This document shows, in pieces, positions 1 to 9,663 of a stretch of 64,000 nucleotides of DNA. The DNA comes from Arenibacter arenosicollis. Its GTDB lineage: Bacteria > Bacteroidota > Bacteroidia > Flavobacteriales > Flavobacteriaceae. The stretch covers positions 1 through 64,000 of the forward strand of contig NZ_JACLHY010000021.1 of assembly GCF_014397245.1 (NCBI RefSeq). Reading direction: 5' to 3'. A model generated the notes under the pieces. It saw only the letters and a list, made by a program, of their open reading frames with translations. It had not been told where the DNA came from and searched no databases. Position numbers and translations under genes: made by a program. Every line of letters starts with the position of its first letter. The stretch's first letter is position 1.

Positions 1-608
<608 letters not shown>

Positions 609-708
609 AACTAATATTATTTTAATCAAGCTCCTATCAATAGCCTTAAGAAGATAGACTTTAATGGGACATCAAATTAAAAAACGAAAATAAAGTATAA
701 TTCTAAAC

Positions 709-1887
709 ATGAATATTATCAAACACATAATTGTAAACTGTATTTTTTGGGCTGTTGCGTTGGCACCGGCCCAAGATGCAGTACATAATTATGGTAACAT
801 ACAGATTCATGAGACTGCTATGGTGGGCTTCCATATGGATGTTATTAACGATGGAACCTTTGATGAGAATTTAGGATTGGTAGGATTTTACAATGAAAAT
901 AACCCTATTACGGTTTCCGGTGCCTTTGCCCCTGTTTTTTATGACACGGAAGTTTCGATCAACGAGGGACTTTATTTGGAGACCAATGTAGGGATACTTA
1001 ACAATTTCAATTTTATTCATGGCAACGTATTTACTCCTAGAGATCGTTCCAATATTTCACTTAAATTTTCTGAAGATTCCTTTTATGTAGGGGAAGGAAA
1101 CAATACAAAAATAGATGGTTATGGGTCTATTGAAAATAAGGACACCTTTACGTTTCCCGTTGGGGATGATAATCGTATTCGTCCTTTGACCATAACCTCC
1201 GAATCGGTCAATGTATTGGCCAAATGCGCCTATTTCTTTGAAAACCCAAATACCCAATCTACTTTCGATAAAAATTTTGATACAGGAGTAAGGGATTTCA
1301 ATGTTCAAGGGATCAGCAATAAGGAATTTTGGCGTTTGGAAGGAGATTCACCAACGATCGCCACCCTTAGCTGGGATGATAAGAGCAATATAAATATGCT
1401 TGGGGAATACCTTAGTGACCTTACTGTTGTTGGCTGGAGCAAAAGCCAAAAGAAATGGTTGAATCTGGGCAATACCGCACAGGATGGAGAATTTTCCTTC
1501 GGCTCCATAACTTCTGATACCTTCATCCCAAATGAATATGAAATTATTACAATCGGTGGTGCCGTGGACTTAAATGAAACCCTTACTACAATAGATTTGG
1601 GTAACTATTATTTAACGCCAAACGGGGACGGTACAAATGATTTTCTGGTAATTGACGGAATTAGTGAATCACCCAACAACATACTTCAAATCTTCAATAG
1701 ATATGGTGTGATGGTGTATTACAAAGAAAATTACAGGGATGAATTTGTTGGCCTATCCAACCGGAATATGCTGGTAAAGGGACAAATGGGATTAGCTTCG
1801 GGAGTTTATTATTATATCATAATATTGAATGATCTAAAAATAAAACATCAAGGGTACCTTTACCTATCCCAGGCGGTGAAAAATTAA
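709..1887 (+). CDS. Secreted protein with gliding-motility/T9SS C-terminal domain
   Basis: A 392-residue protein with an N-terminal hydrophobic segment ending near APAQ, consistent with a Sec signal peptide. The middle (about 20-290) is a beta-rich region of unknown function, with a possible cell-surface repeat character. The last 85 or so residues begin LTPNGDGTNDFLVIDGI and include LQIFNRYGVMVY, which matches the gliding-motility-associated C-terminal (CHU_C) domain used for type IX secretion and surface attachment. It follows the collagen-like gene by 100 bases on the same strand, so the two may form one surface-protein locus. No enzymatic motif was recognised. Confidence 0.8.
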   Translation: MNIIKHIIVNCIFWAVALAPAQDAVHNYGNIQIHETAMVGFHMDVINDGTFDENLGLVGFYNENNPITVSGAFAPVFYDTEVSINEGLYLETNVGILNNFNFIHGNVFTPRDRSNISLKFSEDSFYVGEGNNTKIDGYGSIENKDTFTFPVGDDNRIRPLTITSESVNVLAKCAYFFENPNTQSTFDKNFDTGVRDFNVQGISNKEFWRLEGDSPTIATLSWDDKSNINMLGEYLSDLTVVGWSKSQKKWLNLGNTAQDGEFSFGSITSDTFIPNEYEIITIGGAVDLNETLTTIDLGNYYLTPNGDGTNDFLVIDGISESPNNILQIFNRYGVMVYYKENYRDEFVGLSNRNMLVKGQMGLASGVYYYIIILNDLKIKHQGYLYLSQAVKN

Positions 1888-2295
1888 AATATTTCCAAAA
1901 AACTTCTTATAAATGGATTGCTGTATGAATATCATATTACTATAAATCCATAATACTTAAGAATGCCATAATCCGCTACCCTTCACTGCCCATCGTTATT
2001 TTACTCACTAAGTGAGATTTGAATGCTCCGAGGCTTGCGTCGAAGTGTTGTCAGTAGTTTCCATCGGATGCCCCATAGGCTTGCCCAGAGGTAATTGAAT
2101 AGTAAATTCATTTCAGACCGACATATTGCCCCAATTCCTACAAATGGCAGTGCCCAATCTTGTTTAAAATAAGTAACTTTATGGATTCAAATAAATTCAA
2201 TAGGTTACATTAAAAATTAAATGGACCAACACTATTTACAAAGTGGCAGTATTTTTGAGATACCTTGATTGATTTCATTAAATAGTTATCACCCT
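1888..2295. other. Intergenic region with a repeat-like GC-richer patch
   Basis: No credible gene was found in this 408-base gap. Bases about 2020-2100 are richer in G and C than the flanks and contain AGGCTTGC twice (in ..CCGAGGCTTGCGTCG.. and ..CATAGGCTTGCCCAG..), which looks like a decayed interspersed repeat. A TATTTTTG element at 2250-2257 could be the -7 box for the peptidase gene that follows. Confidence 0.4.
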
Positions 2296-3030
2296 ATGCA
2301 CAGAAGATCTTTTATAAAAAAAAGTGGTTATACCGGTTTGGCCTTATCAATATTGCCAGGCCTAACCCTTTCCCAGGAAACAGAATATTCCATTGGCGAA
2401 TTAATGGGCAAGGATGAAATTAAGCTCTATGGCAAAGATATCAACTTGAGGAAAGAGGCCCATGACGCTTTTTTGGAAATGAAAAAGGCGGCCTATAGTG
2501 AGGGTATGGATTTGAAAATTGTATCGAGCTACCGAAATTATTATCGTCAAGAAGCCATTTGGGAAAGAAAGTATCTGCAATACACTGAAGAAAAAGGGAT
2601 GACCAAATTGGGTGCAATTGAAAAGATTATAGAATATTCCACCATTCCAGGTACCAGTAGGCATCATTGGGGAACCGACATTGATATAATTGACGGCTAT
2701 CCAAGAACCAATGGCGATGTTTTGGTTCCCGAAAAATTTGGGGAAGGCGGACCTTTTGAACTCTTGAAAAAATGGATGGATGATAATGCCAACAAATTTG
2801 GCTTTTATCTGGTCTATACCGATAATCCCAAAAGAAAAGGATTTAAGTATGAACCATGGCACTATAGCTATGCCCCTATTTCAATTCCTATGTTAAAAAC
2901 ATTTAGAAGGAAAAATATTTTTAAATTACTGCTTGAAGAGGATATAATAGGAAAAGAAAATTTTACCTCCGGTTTTCTAAAAGGATATATTCAAAACAAT
3001 ATTTTAGATATTAACCCAGACCTTTTATAA
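2296..3030 (+). CDS. M15-family D-Ala-D-Ala carboxypeptidase, Tat-type signal
   Basis: A 244-residue protein of the VanY/M15B type, expected to trim peptidoglycan stem peptides outside the cytoplasm. The zinc site is visible: SRHHWGTDID, giving His123 and Asp130, and EPWH, giving catalytic Glu186 and His189. The ATG at 2296 was chosen because it starts MHRRSFIKKSG, a twin-arginine motif (RRSFIK) followed by a hydrophobic stretch to about residue 26. An in-frame TTG at 2269 would add nine residues with no signal features. A TATTTTTG promoter-like element lies at 2250-2257. Length and motifs are normal for the family; precise peptide specificity is not known. Confidence 0.85.
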   Translation: MHRRSFIKKSGYTGLALSILPGLTLSQETEYSIGELMGKDEIKLYGKDINLRKEAHDAFLEMKKAAYSEGMDLKIVSSYRNYYRQEAIWERKYLQYTEEKGMTKLGAIEKIIEYSTIPGTSRHHWGTDIDIIDGYPRTNGDVLVPEKFGEGGPFELLKKWMDDNANKFGFYLVYTDNPKRKGFKYEPWHYSYAPISIPMLKTFRRKNIFKLLLEEDIIGKENFTSGFLKGYIQNNILDINPDLL

Positions 3031-3071
3031 TAGTATGCCTAAAGATTATTGACTCTTAAAAGTGCCGTATC

Positions 3072-3848
3072 GTGAGAAGAGGAAGTTGGAAAATTAGAAT
3101 ATTCATCGGCTTGGCCATTGTGGCTTTTGCCTTTGTCCAACGTTGCAACAATAAAGAGGAAAATCCATATACGGGGAGGGTTCAGAATATAAACATGAGC
3201 ACTGAACAGGAAATATCCATTGGCCTGCAGAGCGCTCCTGAAGTAGCACAACAATATGGCGGTCTTTATCCTGATGAACGTCTACAATCCTACGTAGACC
3301 AGATTGGAGTAAAACTGGTAAATAACAGCATCGCTAGGGAAACCCCTTATCAATATGATTTTCATTTATTGGCGGACGATCAAACTATCAATGCCTTTGC
3401 ACTCCCCGGCGGACAGGTCTTTATTACCTATGCCCTATTTTCCCAATTGAACGAAGCACAACTTGCCGGAGTTTTGGGCCATGAGATAGGACATGTAATT
3501 GGAAGGCATTCCGCAGAAAGGATTGCCGATGGAAGTTTTTGGCAAACTGTTACCATGGGTGCCTCGGTAGGTGCGGATGCCGGTGACATTGTTGGAAGTA
3601 TTGGCCAGAATACCCTCTTAACCAACGGTAGGGAAGATGAATTGGAAAGCGATGAATTAGGGGTTCTTTTTATGATTCGATCAGGTTACGATCCTTACGA
3701 AATGATAAATGTCATGGAGATATTAAAAGCTGCGGCAGGACCCAATAGGGTACCCGAATTTCAGAGTACACATCCAGACCCGGATAATAGAATAGAGAAA
3801 ATTAACGAGGCCATAGAAAAGTACAAAGGACAACAAAACATAAAATAA
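3072..3848 (+). CDS. M48-family zinc metalloprotease
   Basis: 258 residues. An N-terminal hydrophobic segment (about 8-23) is followed by Cys25, which may be a lipidated cysteine although the lipobox is poor. The catalytic motif HEIGH is at 137-141, and the downstream ligand region GREDELESD (about 186-194) supplies the third zinc ligand, probably Glu190. This order is standard for M48 (BepA/LoiP/YcaL-like) envelope proteases involved in quality control of outer-membrane proteins. It lies 41 bases after the M15 peptidase on the same strand, so co-transcription is possible. Periplasmic location and function are inferred from the family. Confidence 0.88.
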   Translation: MRRGSWKIRIFIGLAIVAFAFVQRCNNKEENPYTGRVQNINMSTEQEISIGLQSAPEVAQQYGGLYPDERLQSYVDQIGVKLVNNSIARETPYQYDFHLLADDQTINAFALPGGQVFITYALFSQLNEAQLAGVLGHEIGHVIGRHSAERIADGSFWQTVTMGASVGADAGDIVGSIGQNTLLTNGREDELESDELGVLFMIRSGYDPYEMINVMEILKAAAGPNRVPEFQSTHPDPDNRIEKINEAIEKYKGQQNIK

Positions 3849-3965
3849 ATTGAACAAAGGATAGTAATTAGCTATATTTTAGTATATTGCACCAGAACCA
3901 AATCTTTTTACCGTTTCAAATTTAACCCTTATAGCTTTGATTTACAATCACTTAAATGAGACTAT

Positions 3966-4133
3966 ATGGGAACTTTATTACATTTTAAGAACATTTACTT
4001 AGCGGCATTCGAGAATTGTAAACCAGAAATTGTAGTAATACTCTTAAAGATTTACTCAGTATTCTGTGTGGCAATGTTATCCATGGCACTTTATGCATTT
4101 TTATTTAGAGCCTTTACTGGATTTGAATTCTAG
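3966..4133 (+). CDS. Small conserved-type membrane protein (DUF6747-like), 55 aa
   Basis: A short frame of 55 residues starting MGTLLHFKNIYLAAF and ending ALYAFLFRAFTGFEF, terminated by TAG at 4131-4133. The second half (about 23-50) is a single hydrophobic segment, so a small inner-membrane protein is likely. From memory it resembles small flavobacterial proteins annotated DUF6747, which share the pattern of a KNIY-like N terminus and a C-terminal YAF..R..TGF motif. That match was not checked by search. A strong hairpin follows 49 bases later. Function is unknown. Confidence 0.65.
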   Translation: MGTLLHFKNIYLAAFENCKPEIVVILLKIYSVFCVAMLSMALYAFLFRAFTGFEF

Positions 4134-4181
4134 AAAATTGGATTTGCTCTTTTACTTGAACACTATAAAAGCAAATTGAAG

Positions 4182-4225
4182 TAATAAAAGAACCTATCGG
4201 CAATTGCCGATAGGTTCTTTTATTA
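4182..4225. terminator. Perfect 44-base palindrome, bidirectional terminator
   Basis: The sequence is a perfect inverted repeat with 22-base arms centred on CAATTG (arm AAGAACCTATCGGCAA), with A-rich and T-rich ends on both sides. It sits between a plus-strand gene ending at 4133 and a minus-strand gene ending at 4244, so it can end transcription from both sides. Confidence 0.85.
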
Positions 4226-4243
4226 AAAATTAATTCGCAACAA

Positions 4244-4642
4244 CTACTTCTTCTGTAGATTGGCGTTGATTACTTCCAAGGCCTCAGTGGCGTTGGATAG
4301 TTCCGCATGTTTTTTTGCGTTGTACCCGTTGTCGCATTTCATTTTCAAATCCGCACCATTTGCGATAAGGAGCTCCAATATTTCAACCTTATTGTAACGG
4401 GCGGCAAAAATTGCAGGTGTTTTTCCCAAGGATTTTTGATTAACATCCTCTCCTAATTCAATTAGTCTCTTAACGGTTTCCAAATCCCCCTTTACAATAG
4501 CCTTGCAGAAGGAGCTTAATTCTCCGGGTTTAACCATTAAGGCTGATTCACTTAGGGTGTAAATGTTACTTCTACTCTCGGCACGAAGGCCTGCAACCAT
4601 GAACAATAATGCCATGGTGACTGTTAAAATTGTTTTTCTCAT
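4244..4642 (-). CDS. Small exported ankyrin-repeat protein
   Basis: 132 residues. The N terminus MRKTILTVTMALLFMVAGLRA is a clear Sec signal peptide. Residues about 42-120 form two to three ankyrin repeats, with the characteristic GKTPAIFAARYNKVEILELLIANGA split here as TPAIFAARYNKVEIL and LLIANGADL. Such repeats bind proteins; the partner is unknown. It is a single gene on the minus strand, ended by the shared palindrome and divergent from gpmI. Small periplasmic ankyrin proteins of this size are common in marine Flavobacteria. Confidence 0.85.
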   Translation of the reverse strand: MRKTILTVTMALLFMVAGLRAESRSNIYTLSESALMVKPGELSSFCKAIVKGDLETVKRLIELGEDVNQKSLGKTPAIFAARYNKVEILELLIANGADLKMKCDNGYNAKKHAELSNATEALEVINANLQKK

Positions 4643-4840
4643 GATGAATAAGATTAATTAGTGAATTTTGATTACTATAACAGACCCTTAAACCTTAAAT
4701 TTGTTTCAATTTTATCCGTTAAATAACAAAACTTTAACAAAAATACCCTCGTTTGGTATATCCTTAGAAGTACCCCACCAAGGAATTCAAAATTTTAAAA
4801 AAAGGTGTCCTAAATCCTAGCAATCCATATACAATAGTTT

Positions 4841-4848
4841 TATTTTTG
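4841..4848 (+). promoter_or_regulatory. Candidate -7 promoter box upstream of gpmI
   Basis: TATTTTTG matches the Bacteroidota TAnnTTTG -7 element, 20 bases before the gpmI start codon. No convincing -33 TTG was seen at the right spacing, so support is partial. Confidence 0.35.
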
Positions 4849-4868
4849 ACGTCTACAACAAACACATT

Positions 4869-6386
4869 ATGAACAAGAAAGTTATTTTAATGATTTTGGA
4901 TGGATGGGGCAAGTCCCCGGACCCCAAGGTCTCAGCCATAGAAAACGCCAACACCCCTTTTATAGATTCACTTTATACCAAATACGCCAATTCCAATCTT
5001 TTGACAGATGGAATGAATGTAGGCTTACCGGAAGGACAAATGGGCAATAGTGAAGTTGGCCACATGAATTTAGGAGCTGGACGTATCGTTTACCAAGATT
5101 TGGCTAAAATTAACCTTGCTATTGACCAGGATACCTTAAAAGATGAGCAGGTATTGAAGGAGGCACTCTTATTTGCCAAAACCAATGACAAACCAGTCCA
5201 TTTTCTGGGTTTACTAAGTGATGGTGGCGTTCATAGCCACACTTCACACCTAAGAGGCCTTATAGATGCAAGTGAAAGTTACGGACTTAAAAAAACCTAT
5301 ATACATGCCTTTACCGATGGTAGGGACGTGGATCCTAAAAGTGGAATTGGGTATGTAAAAGCTTTAAATGAATACTGTTCCGATAAGAATGCCAAACTGG
5401 CCAGTGTTATAGGCAGGTATTACGCCATGGACAGGGATAAAAGATGGGAACGGGTAAAAATGGCCTATGACCTATTGGTTAACGGCGAGGGCCAAAAAAC
5501 ATCAAATATTGAAGAATCCATATTGGCCAGTTATGAATCTGGCATAACGGATGAATTTTTGAAACCTTTATTGGTATCGGATGAACAAGGATCTCCTTTG
5601 TCCGTCATAAAAGATGGTGATGTTGTAATCTTTTTCAATTTTAGGACAGACCGTGGTAGAGAGCTGACCCAAGTTCTAAGTCAGGAAGACATGCATGAAC
5701 TTAATATGCACAAGCTAGATCTTTATTACGTAACCATGACCAATTACGACGATTCCTATAAAGGAGTGAAGGTAGTTTATGACAAGGATAATATTAGCGA
5801 AACCTTGGGAGAAACCTTGGCCAAGGCCCATAAGAAACAAATTCGTATCGCCGAGACTGAAAAATATCCACATGTAACCTTCTTCTTTAACGGAGGTAGA
5901 GAAATTCCGTTTGAAGGTGAAGAGCGAATTTTATGTCCATCTCCCAAAGTGGCTACCTATGATCTAAAGCCAGAAATGAGCGCTTATGAGATAAGGGATG
6001 CTATAATTCCGGAATTAAAAAAGGGAGAGGTCGATTTTGTGTGTCTAAATTTTGCCAATCCAGATATGGTAGGCCATACCGGAGATATGCAAGCCGCCAT
6101 AAAGGCCTGTGAAACCGTGGATAGTTGTGCGGAGTCCGTTATTACGGCAGCCCTGGCAAATGGATATACCACTTTGGTCATAGCAGATCATGGAAATTGC
6201 GAAACTATGATCAATCCGGATGGAAGCCCGAACACGGCACATACCACGAATCCGGTTCCATTGATTTTGGTGGATAATGAACTGAAAAGTATTAAGGATG
6301 GTGTTTTGGGCGATATTGCTCCAACCATTCTAAAACTAATGGGTGTTCCACAGCCGGCTCTAATGACGAGAAAGCCATTAGTATAA
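4869..6386 (+). CDS. gpmI: 2,3-bisphosphoglycerate-independent phosphoglycerate mutase
   Basis: 505 residues, the normal length of cofactor-independent phosphoglycerate mutase, which interconverts 3- and 2-phosphoglycerate in glycolysis using two manganese ions. The alkaline-phosphatase-like core is seen at the start (MILDGWG, Asp11) and the phosphoserine motif MGNSEVGHMN places the nucleophile at Ser61. HTGD and ADHGNCE motifs later in the chain provide the other metal ligands. It ends about 80 bases before map on the same strand. Nothing is unusual. Confidence 0.97.
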   Translation: MNKKVILMILDGWGKSPDPKVSAIENANTPFIDSLYTKYANSNLLTDGMNVGLPEGQMGNSEVGHMNLGAGRIVYQDLAKINLAIDQDTLKDEQVLKEALLFAKTNDKPVHFLGLLSDGGVHSHTSHLRGLIDASESYGLKKTYIHAFTDGRDVDPKSGIGYVKALNEYCSDKNAKLASVIGRYYAMDRDKRWERVKMAYDLLVNGEGQKTSNIEESILASYESGITDEFLKPLLVSDEQGSPLSVIKDGDVVIFFNFRTDRGRELTQVLSQEDMHELNMHKLDLYYVTMTNYDDSYKGVKVVYDKDNISETLGETLAKAHKKQIRIAETEKYPHVTFFFNGGREIPFEGEERILCPSPKVATYDLKPEMSAYEIRDAIIPELKKGEVDFVCLNFANPDMVGHTGDMQAAIKACETVDSCAESVITAALANGYTTLVIADHGNCETMINPDGSPNTAHTTNPVPLILVDNELKSIKDGVLGDIAPTILKLMGVPQPALMTRKPLV

Positions 6387-6450
6387 TAATTATGCACGCC
6401 ACCGGACATTGGCAACTATTTAGTGACGTGCAGTTTTAAAAGTATTGTTT

Positions 6451-6458
6451 TACATTTG
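6451..6458 (+). promoter_or_regulatory. Candidate -7 box immediately before map
   Basis: TACATTTG fits TAnnTTTG and ends only six bases before the map ATG at 6465. If used, the map transcript would be leaderless or nearly so. No clear -33 element supports it. Confidence 0.35.
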
Positions 6459-6464
6459 CATTCT

Positions 6465-7283
6465 ATGATAAAGATCAAAACTTTAGAGGAGATAGAATTA
6501 ATGCGTGAAAGCGCATTGATTGTTAGCAAGACCTTGGGCATGTTGGCCAGTGAGGTTAAACCTGGCGTTACCACCTTGCAGTTGGACACCATGGCAGAGG
6601 CATTTATCAGGGATCATGGAGGTGTTCCAGGTTTTTTGGGATTGTATGATTTTCCCAATTCCCTGTGCATGAGTCCAAATGCACAAGTTGTACATGGAAT
6701 TCCCAACAACACTCCTTTGGTTGAAGGTGATATTATTTCAATTGACTGCGGCGTCCTTAAAAATGGATTTTACGGTGATCACGCCTATACCTTCGAGGTT
6801 GGAGAGGTTACTCCTGAAACAAAAAAATTATTGGACATAACCAAGGAATCCCTCTATGTAGGAATTCGGGAATTTAAAGTTGGCAATCGGGTTGGTGATG
6901 TAGGCTTTGCCATTCAACAATTTACCGAAAGCCATGGTTATGGTGTTGTACGCGAATTGGTGGGTCATGGATTGGGAAGGGAAATGCATGAAGATCCGGA
7001 AATGCCCAATTACGGAAAACGCGGCAGAGGAAAGAAATTTGTAGAGGGCATGGTTGTCGCCATAGAACCCATGATAAATTTAGGCAGCAGACGAATAAAA
7101 CAATTAAAGGACGGCTGGACCATCCTAACAGCAGATAATAAACCTAGCGCACATTTTGAACATGACGTGGCCATTATAGATGGGAAGCCTGAAATACTTT
7201 CCACCTTTGCCTATATTTATGAGGCATTGGGGATAGAAAGTGACGAGGAAGCGGAGTTTCGCCAAAAAGCACTGGTCCTATAA
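6465..7283 (+). CDS. map: Type I methionine aminopeptidase
   Basis: 272 residues; removes the N-terminal methionine from nascent cytosolic proteins. All metal ligands are visible: Asp94 (ISIDCGV), Asp105 (GFYGDHA), His168 (VGHGLGREMHEDP), Glu201 (VAIEPM) and Glu232 (HFEHDVAI); His77 is the conserved active-site histidine. The ATG at 6465 was chosen because MIKIKTLEEIELMRES is the family N terminus. A GTG at 6423 would add 14 residues unlike the family. It lacks the N-terminal zinc-finger extension of eukaryotic enzymes, as expected for the bacterial form. Confidence 0.97.
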   Translation: MIKIKTLEEIELMRESALIVSKTLGMLASEVKPGVTTLQLDTMAEAFIRDHGGVPGFLGLYDFPNSLCMSPNAQVVHGIPNNTPLVEGDIISIDCGVLKNGFYGDHAYTFEVGEVTPETKKLLDITKESLYVGIREFKVGNRVGDVGFAIQQFTESHGYGVVRELVGHGLGREMHEDPEMPNYGKRGRGKKFVEGMVVAIEPMINLGSRRIKQLKDGWTILTADNKPSAHFEHDVAIIDGKPEILSTFAYIYEALGIESDEEAEFRQKALVL

Positions 7284-7444
7284 CGCAAAATTGGAAATCT
7301 TACTGTTTCTTTCGTATTTACAGTACTTATTACCAACTCCTCCTTTCCAAGCCAAAATGCATTCCAATGCAGTATACCTTTTAAGTAGGATAAGATTACC
7401 CTATAACACTCTTCAGTAAATCGTTACGATTAAACTGGATTACT

Positions 7445-8221
7445 TTGGATAACAATTTGAAGAAACTATTTAAATATATACTAAATACGATTCCTAGACC
7501 CATCCTTATTAAACTAAGTTATTTGGTGCGTCCCCTTATGGCATTTAGCATGCGCGGTAATCGCTATACCGATCCCATAGATGGAAAAAAATTCAAGAAC
7601 TTTCTCCCTTACGGCTATGAACATTCTCGTGAAAATGTCTTGTCTCCCTCTACCCTATCGCTTGAAAGACACCGACTTTTGTGGCTTTACTTAAAAAATG
7701 AGACCAATTTTTTTACGGACAAACTTAAGGTCTTGCATTTTGCACCTGAACAAGCCTTTTACAAAAGATTTAGAAATCTAAGCAATATTACCTATACCAC
7801 TACCGATCTAAATTCGCCCCTGGCAGACGTTAAAGCGGATATTTGCAACCTTCCATTTACCGACAATTCCTTTGATGTTATTTTTTGCAATCATGTGTTG
7901 GAGCATATTCCTGATGACACCAAAGCAATGGAAGAATTGTACCGGATTTTAAAGCCCGGCGGATGGGGTATTTTTCAAATTCCACAAGACCTTGGCAGAG
8001 CTGATACTTATGAGGACAATAGTATTACCGATAAAAAGGCAAGGGCAAAAATATTTGGACAATACGATCATGTCAGAATTTACGGAAGGGATTATTTTAA
8101 TAAGCTAAGATCTATTGGCTTTAAGGTGGAAGAGGTTGATTATACTAAAAAGCTTTCCAATACCGAAGTGGATAATTATCGCTTGGCACTGGGTGAAATA
8201 ATACCCGTGGTGTCCAAATAA
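7445..8221 (+). CDS. Class I SAM-dependent methyltransferase
   Basis: 258 residues with a Rossmann methyltransferase core. VLHFAPE is the glycine-poor motif I, TTTDLNS is motif II, and FDVIFCNHVLEHIPDD followed by LKPGGWGIFQIP gives motifs IV-V of the UbiE/COQ5-like Methyltransf_11 group. The start is a TTG at 7445; it is preferred because the IPRPILIKLSYLVRP stretch just after it looks like a conserved N-terminal segment, whereas the next ATG is at residue 32. Substrate unknown. Its stop codon abuts the stop codon of the convergent apbE gene with no intervening base. Confidence 0.8.
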   Translation: MDNNLKKLFKYILNTIPRPILIKLSYLVRPLMAFSMRGNRYTDPIDGKKFKNFLPYGYEHSRENVLSPSTLSLERHRLLWLYLKNETNFFTDKLKVLHFAPEQAFYKRFRNLSNITYTTTDLNSPLADVKADICNLPFTDNSFDVIFCNHVLEHIPDDTKAMEELYRILKPGGWGIFQIPQDLGRADTYEDNSITDKKARAKIFGQYDHVRIYGRDYFNKLRSIGFKVEEVDYTKKLSNTEVDNYRLALGEIIPVVSK

Positions 8222-9253
8222 TTATTCCAGGACATTATTTTTAAATCCGTCCGTCATAAATTCCAATACATTTCCTTCCGGATCCAAATAAACAATATAA
8301 GCTTGCAGTTCTTTATGTTGGGCCAAAATGGATTTTGTTTTCTCCAAATCCATTGCCATGAAAGATGTAGCAAAAGCGTCGGCCGTAGCGCAATCCTTTG
8401 CCATAACGGTAGCCGCCAGGATATTGGAGTTCTTGGTGTAACCGGTTTTAGGGTCTATAGTGTGTACATACTTGGTACCTGTCTCCGGGTCAATTTTAAA
8501 TTTTCTATAATTCCCCGAAGAAGCCATGGCAACATCCTTCATATACACCGTTCTTTTAGAGGTCCTACTTTCCCCCATCATGGGGTCATCAATAGCCACT
8601 ACCCACTTTTTTTCCTTTACCCTATTTTCTCCTTTTGCAACCAACTCCCCTCCTACTTCAATCAAATAATCAGAAATCCCTTTCTCTTGCAACAAAACTG
8701 CCAGGCGATCTACTGCGTATCCTTTGGCAATGGCGTTAAAATCGAAGTACATACCGGGTTGGGCCATTTTAATTCTATTTTCCGGGCTGATACTGACTTT
8801 ATCAAAGCCAACATAATCCAAGAGGCTGTCTACCCGCACGCTATCCATTTCCAATTCGGAACCCGGACCAAATCCCCATGCATTCACCAAAACGCCAACA
8901 GTGGGGTCAAAATAGCCATCAGTAGCCGCATAAACCTTTCCCGAAAGCTCAAAAACCTCCCTAAACATTTGGTCAACAACTACGCTAGAGTCGCCCATAT
9001 TTATTCTTGATATATCCGAAGTTGGAATATAGGTGGACATGGACTTGTTTAAATCTTGAAAAACCGAATCAATTTCCCGCTCAAAATCCAACTCTTCCTT
9101 CGCCAAATAAATAATATTGTAGGAAGTACCCAGTGCAGCTCCTGAATTGAGATTCTTGACCCATTTATCCCCGTTAGTCTTGCAACCATTACAAACCAGG
9201 AGCAAAGCTAGAATTCCTATACACAGGAAATTATACTTTAATAATACCTTCAT
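8222..9253 (-). CDS. apbE: FAD:protein FMN transferase, lipoprotein
   Basis: 343 residues from the ATG at 9253 (MKVLLKYNFLCIG); an in-frame start at 9274 would add seven residues. The signal peptide ends LLLVCNGC, a lipobox, so the enzyme is a periplasm-facing lipoprotein. ApbE transfers FMN from FAD to threonine in periplasmic redox proteins. The magnesium site segment KDCATADAFATSFM near the C terminus and the FNAIAKGYAVD segment are typical. It overlaps the upstream 119-residue gene by 23 bases and lies just after nqrA-F, whose NqrB and NqrC products are its expected substrates. Confidence 0.93.
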   Translation of the reverse strand: MKVLLKYNFLCIGILALLLVCNGCKTNGDKWVKNLNSGAALGTSYNIIYLAKEELDFEREIDSVFQDLNKSMSTYIPTSDISRINMGDSSVVVDQMFREVFELSGKVYAATDGYFDPTVGVLVNAWGFGPGSELEMDSVRVDSLLDYVGFDKVSISPENRIKMAQPGMYFDFNAIAKGYAVDRLAVLLQEKGISDYLIEVGGELVAKGENRVKEKKWVVAIDDPMMGESRTSKRTVYMKDVAMASSGNYRKFKIDPETGTKYVHTIDPKTGYTKNSNILAATVMAKDCATADAFATSFMAMDLEKTKSILAQHKELQAYIVYLDPEGNVLEFMTDGFKNNVLE

Positions 9254-9590
9254 ATTCCAATATATAATCTTCATTAAGATAAACCGGTAGATTTCTATCT
9301 ACTGCATTGTACAGTCCGACTCCGGCGTAATAGGCCTCCCCATTTTGAGACAAAGCATGTTCCTTAATCTTCTCCATTAATGGGATATCGTAGACTTTGG
9401 GATCCTGAGGATGCAATACACTTCTAACCACAATAAAAAATAGTTTTTTATCCTTAAGACATACAAACTGTGGGTTCTTCTTAGGTTTACTGTTCACCCC
9501 CATAAACTCGAAACCTTCGGCTTCCAAATGTTTTCCAACAATATTCATGGCCAAATTATGCAATTCCTGTTCCGTTAACGGCTTACCCAT
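9231..9590 (-). CDS. Conserved 119-aa protein between nqrF and apbE
   Basis: A soluble 119-residue protein with no signal peptide or membrane segment, starting MGKPLTEQELHNLAMNIVG. It contains a compact alpha/beta pattern with KDKKLFFIVVRSV in the centre and YYAGVGLYNA later. It is not an Nqr subunit, although homologues in this position in Flavobacteria are, to my recollection, often labelled as subunit F by neighbourhood. The coding region overlaps apbE and follows the nqrF terminator, so it and apbE probably form a separate two-gene transcript or one read through from nqr. An assembly or maturation role is only inference. Confidence 0.75.
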   Translation of the reverse strand: MGKPLTEQELHNLAMNIVGKHLEAEGFEFMGVNSKPKKNPQFVCLKDKKLFFIVVRSVLHPQDPKVYDIPLMEKIKEHALSQNGEAYYAGVGLYNAVDRNLPVYLNEDYILEYEGIIKV

Positions 9591-9663
9591 TTTCCAAAAT
9601 TCAAATTAATAACCAATGCTCTAGTTAAATCCCAACTTTTTTAAAAAACATTGTTCAAAAAAA

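Noticed and set aside
8303-9010. Long plus-strand frame of 235 residues
   Set aside because: It lies wholly inside apbE on the other strand, with an unnatural composition and no known motif.
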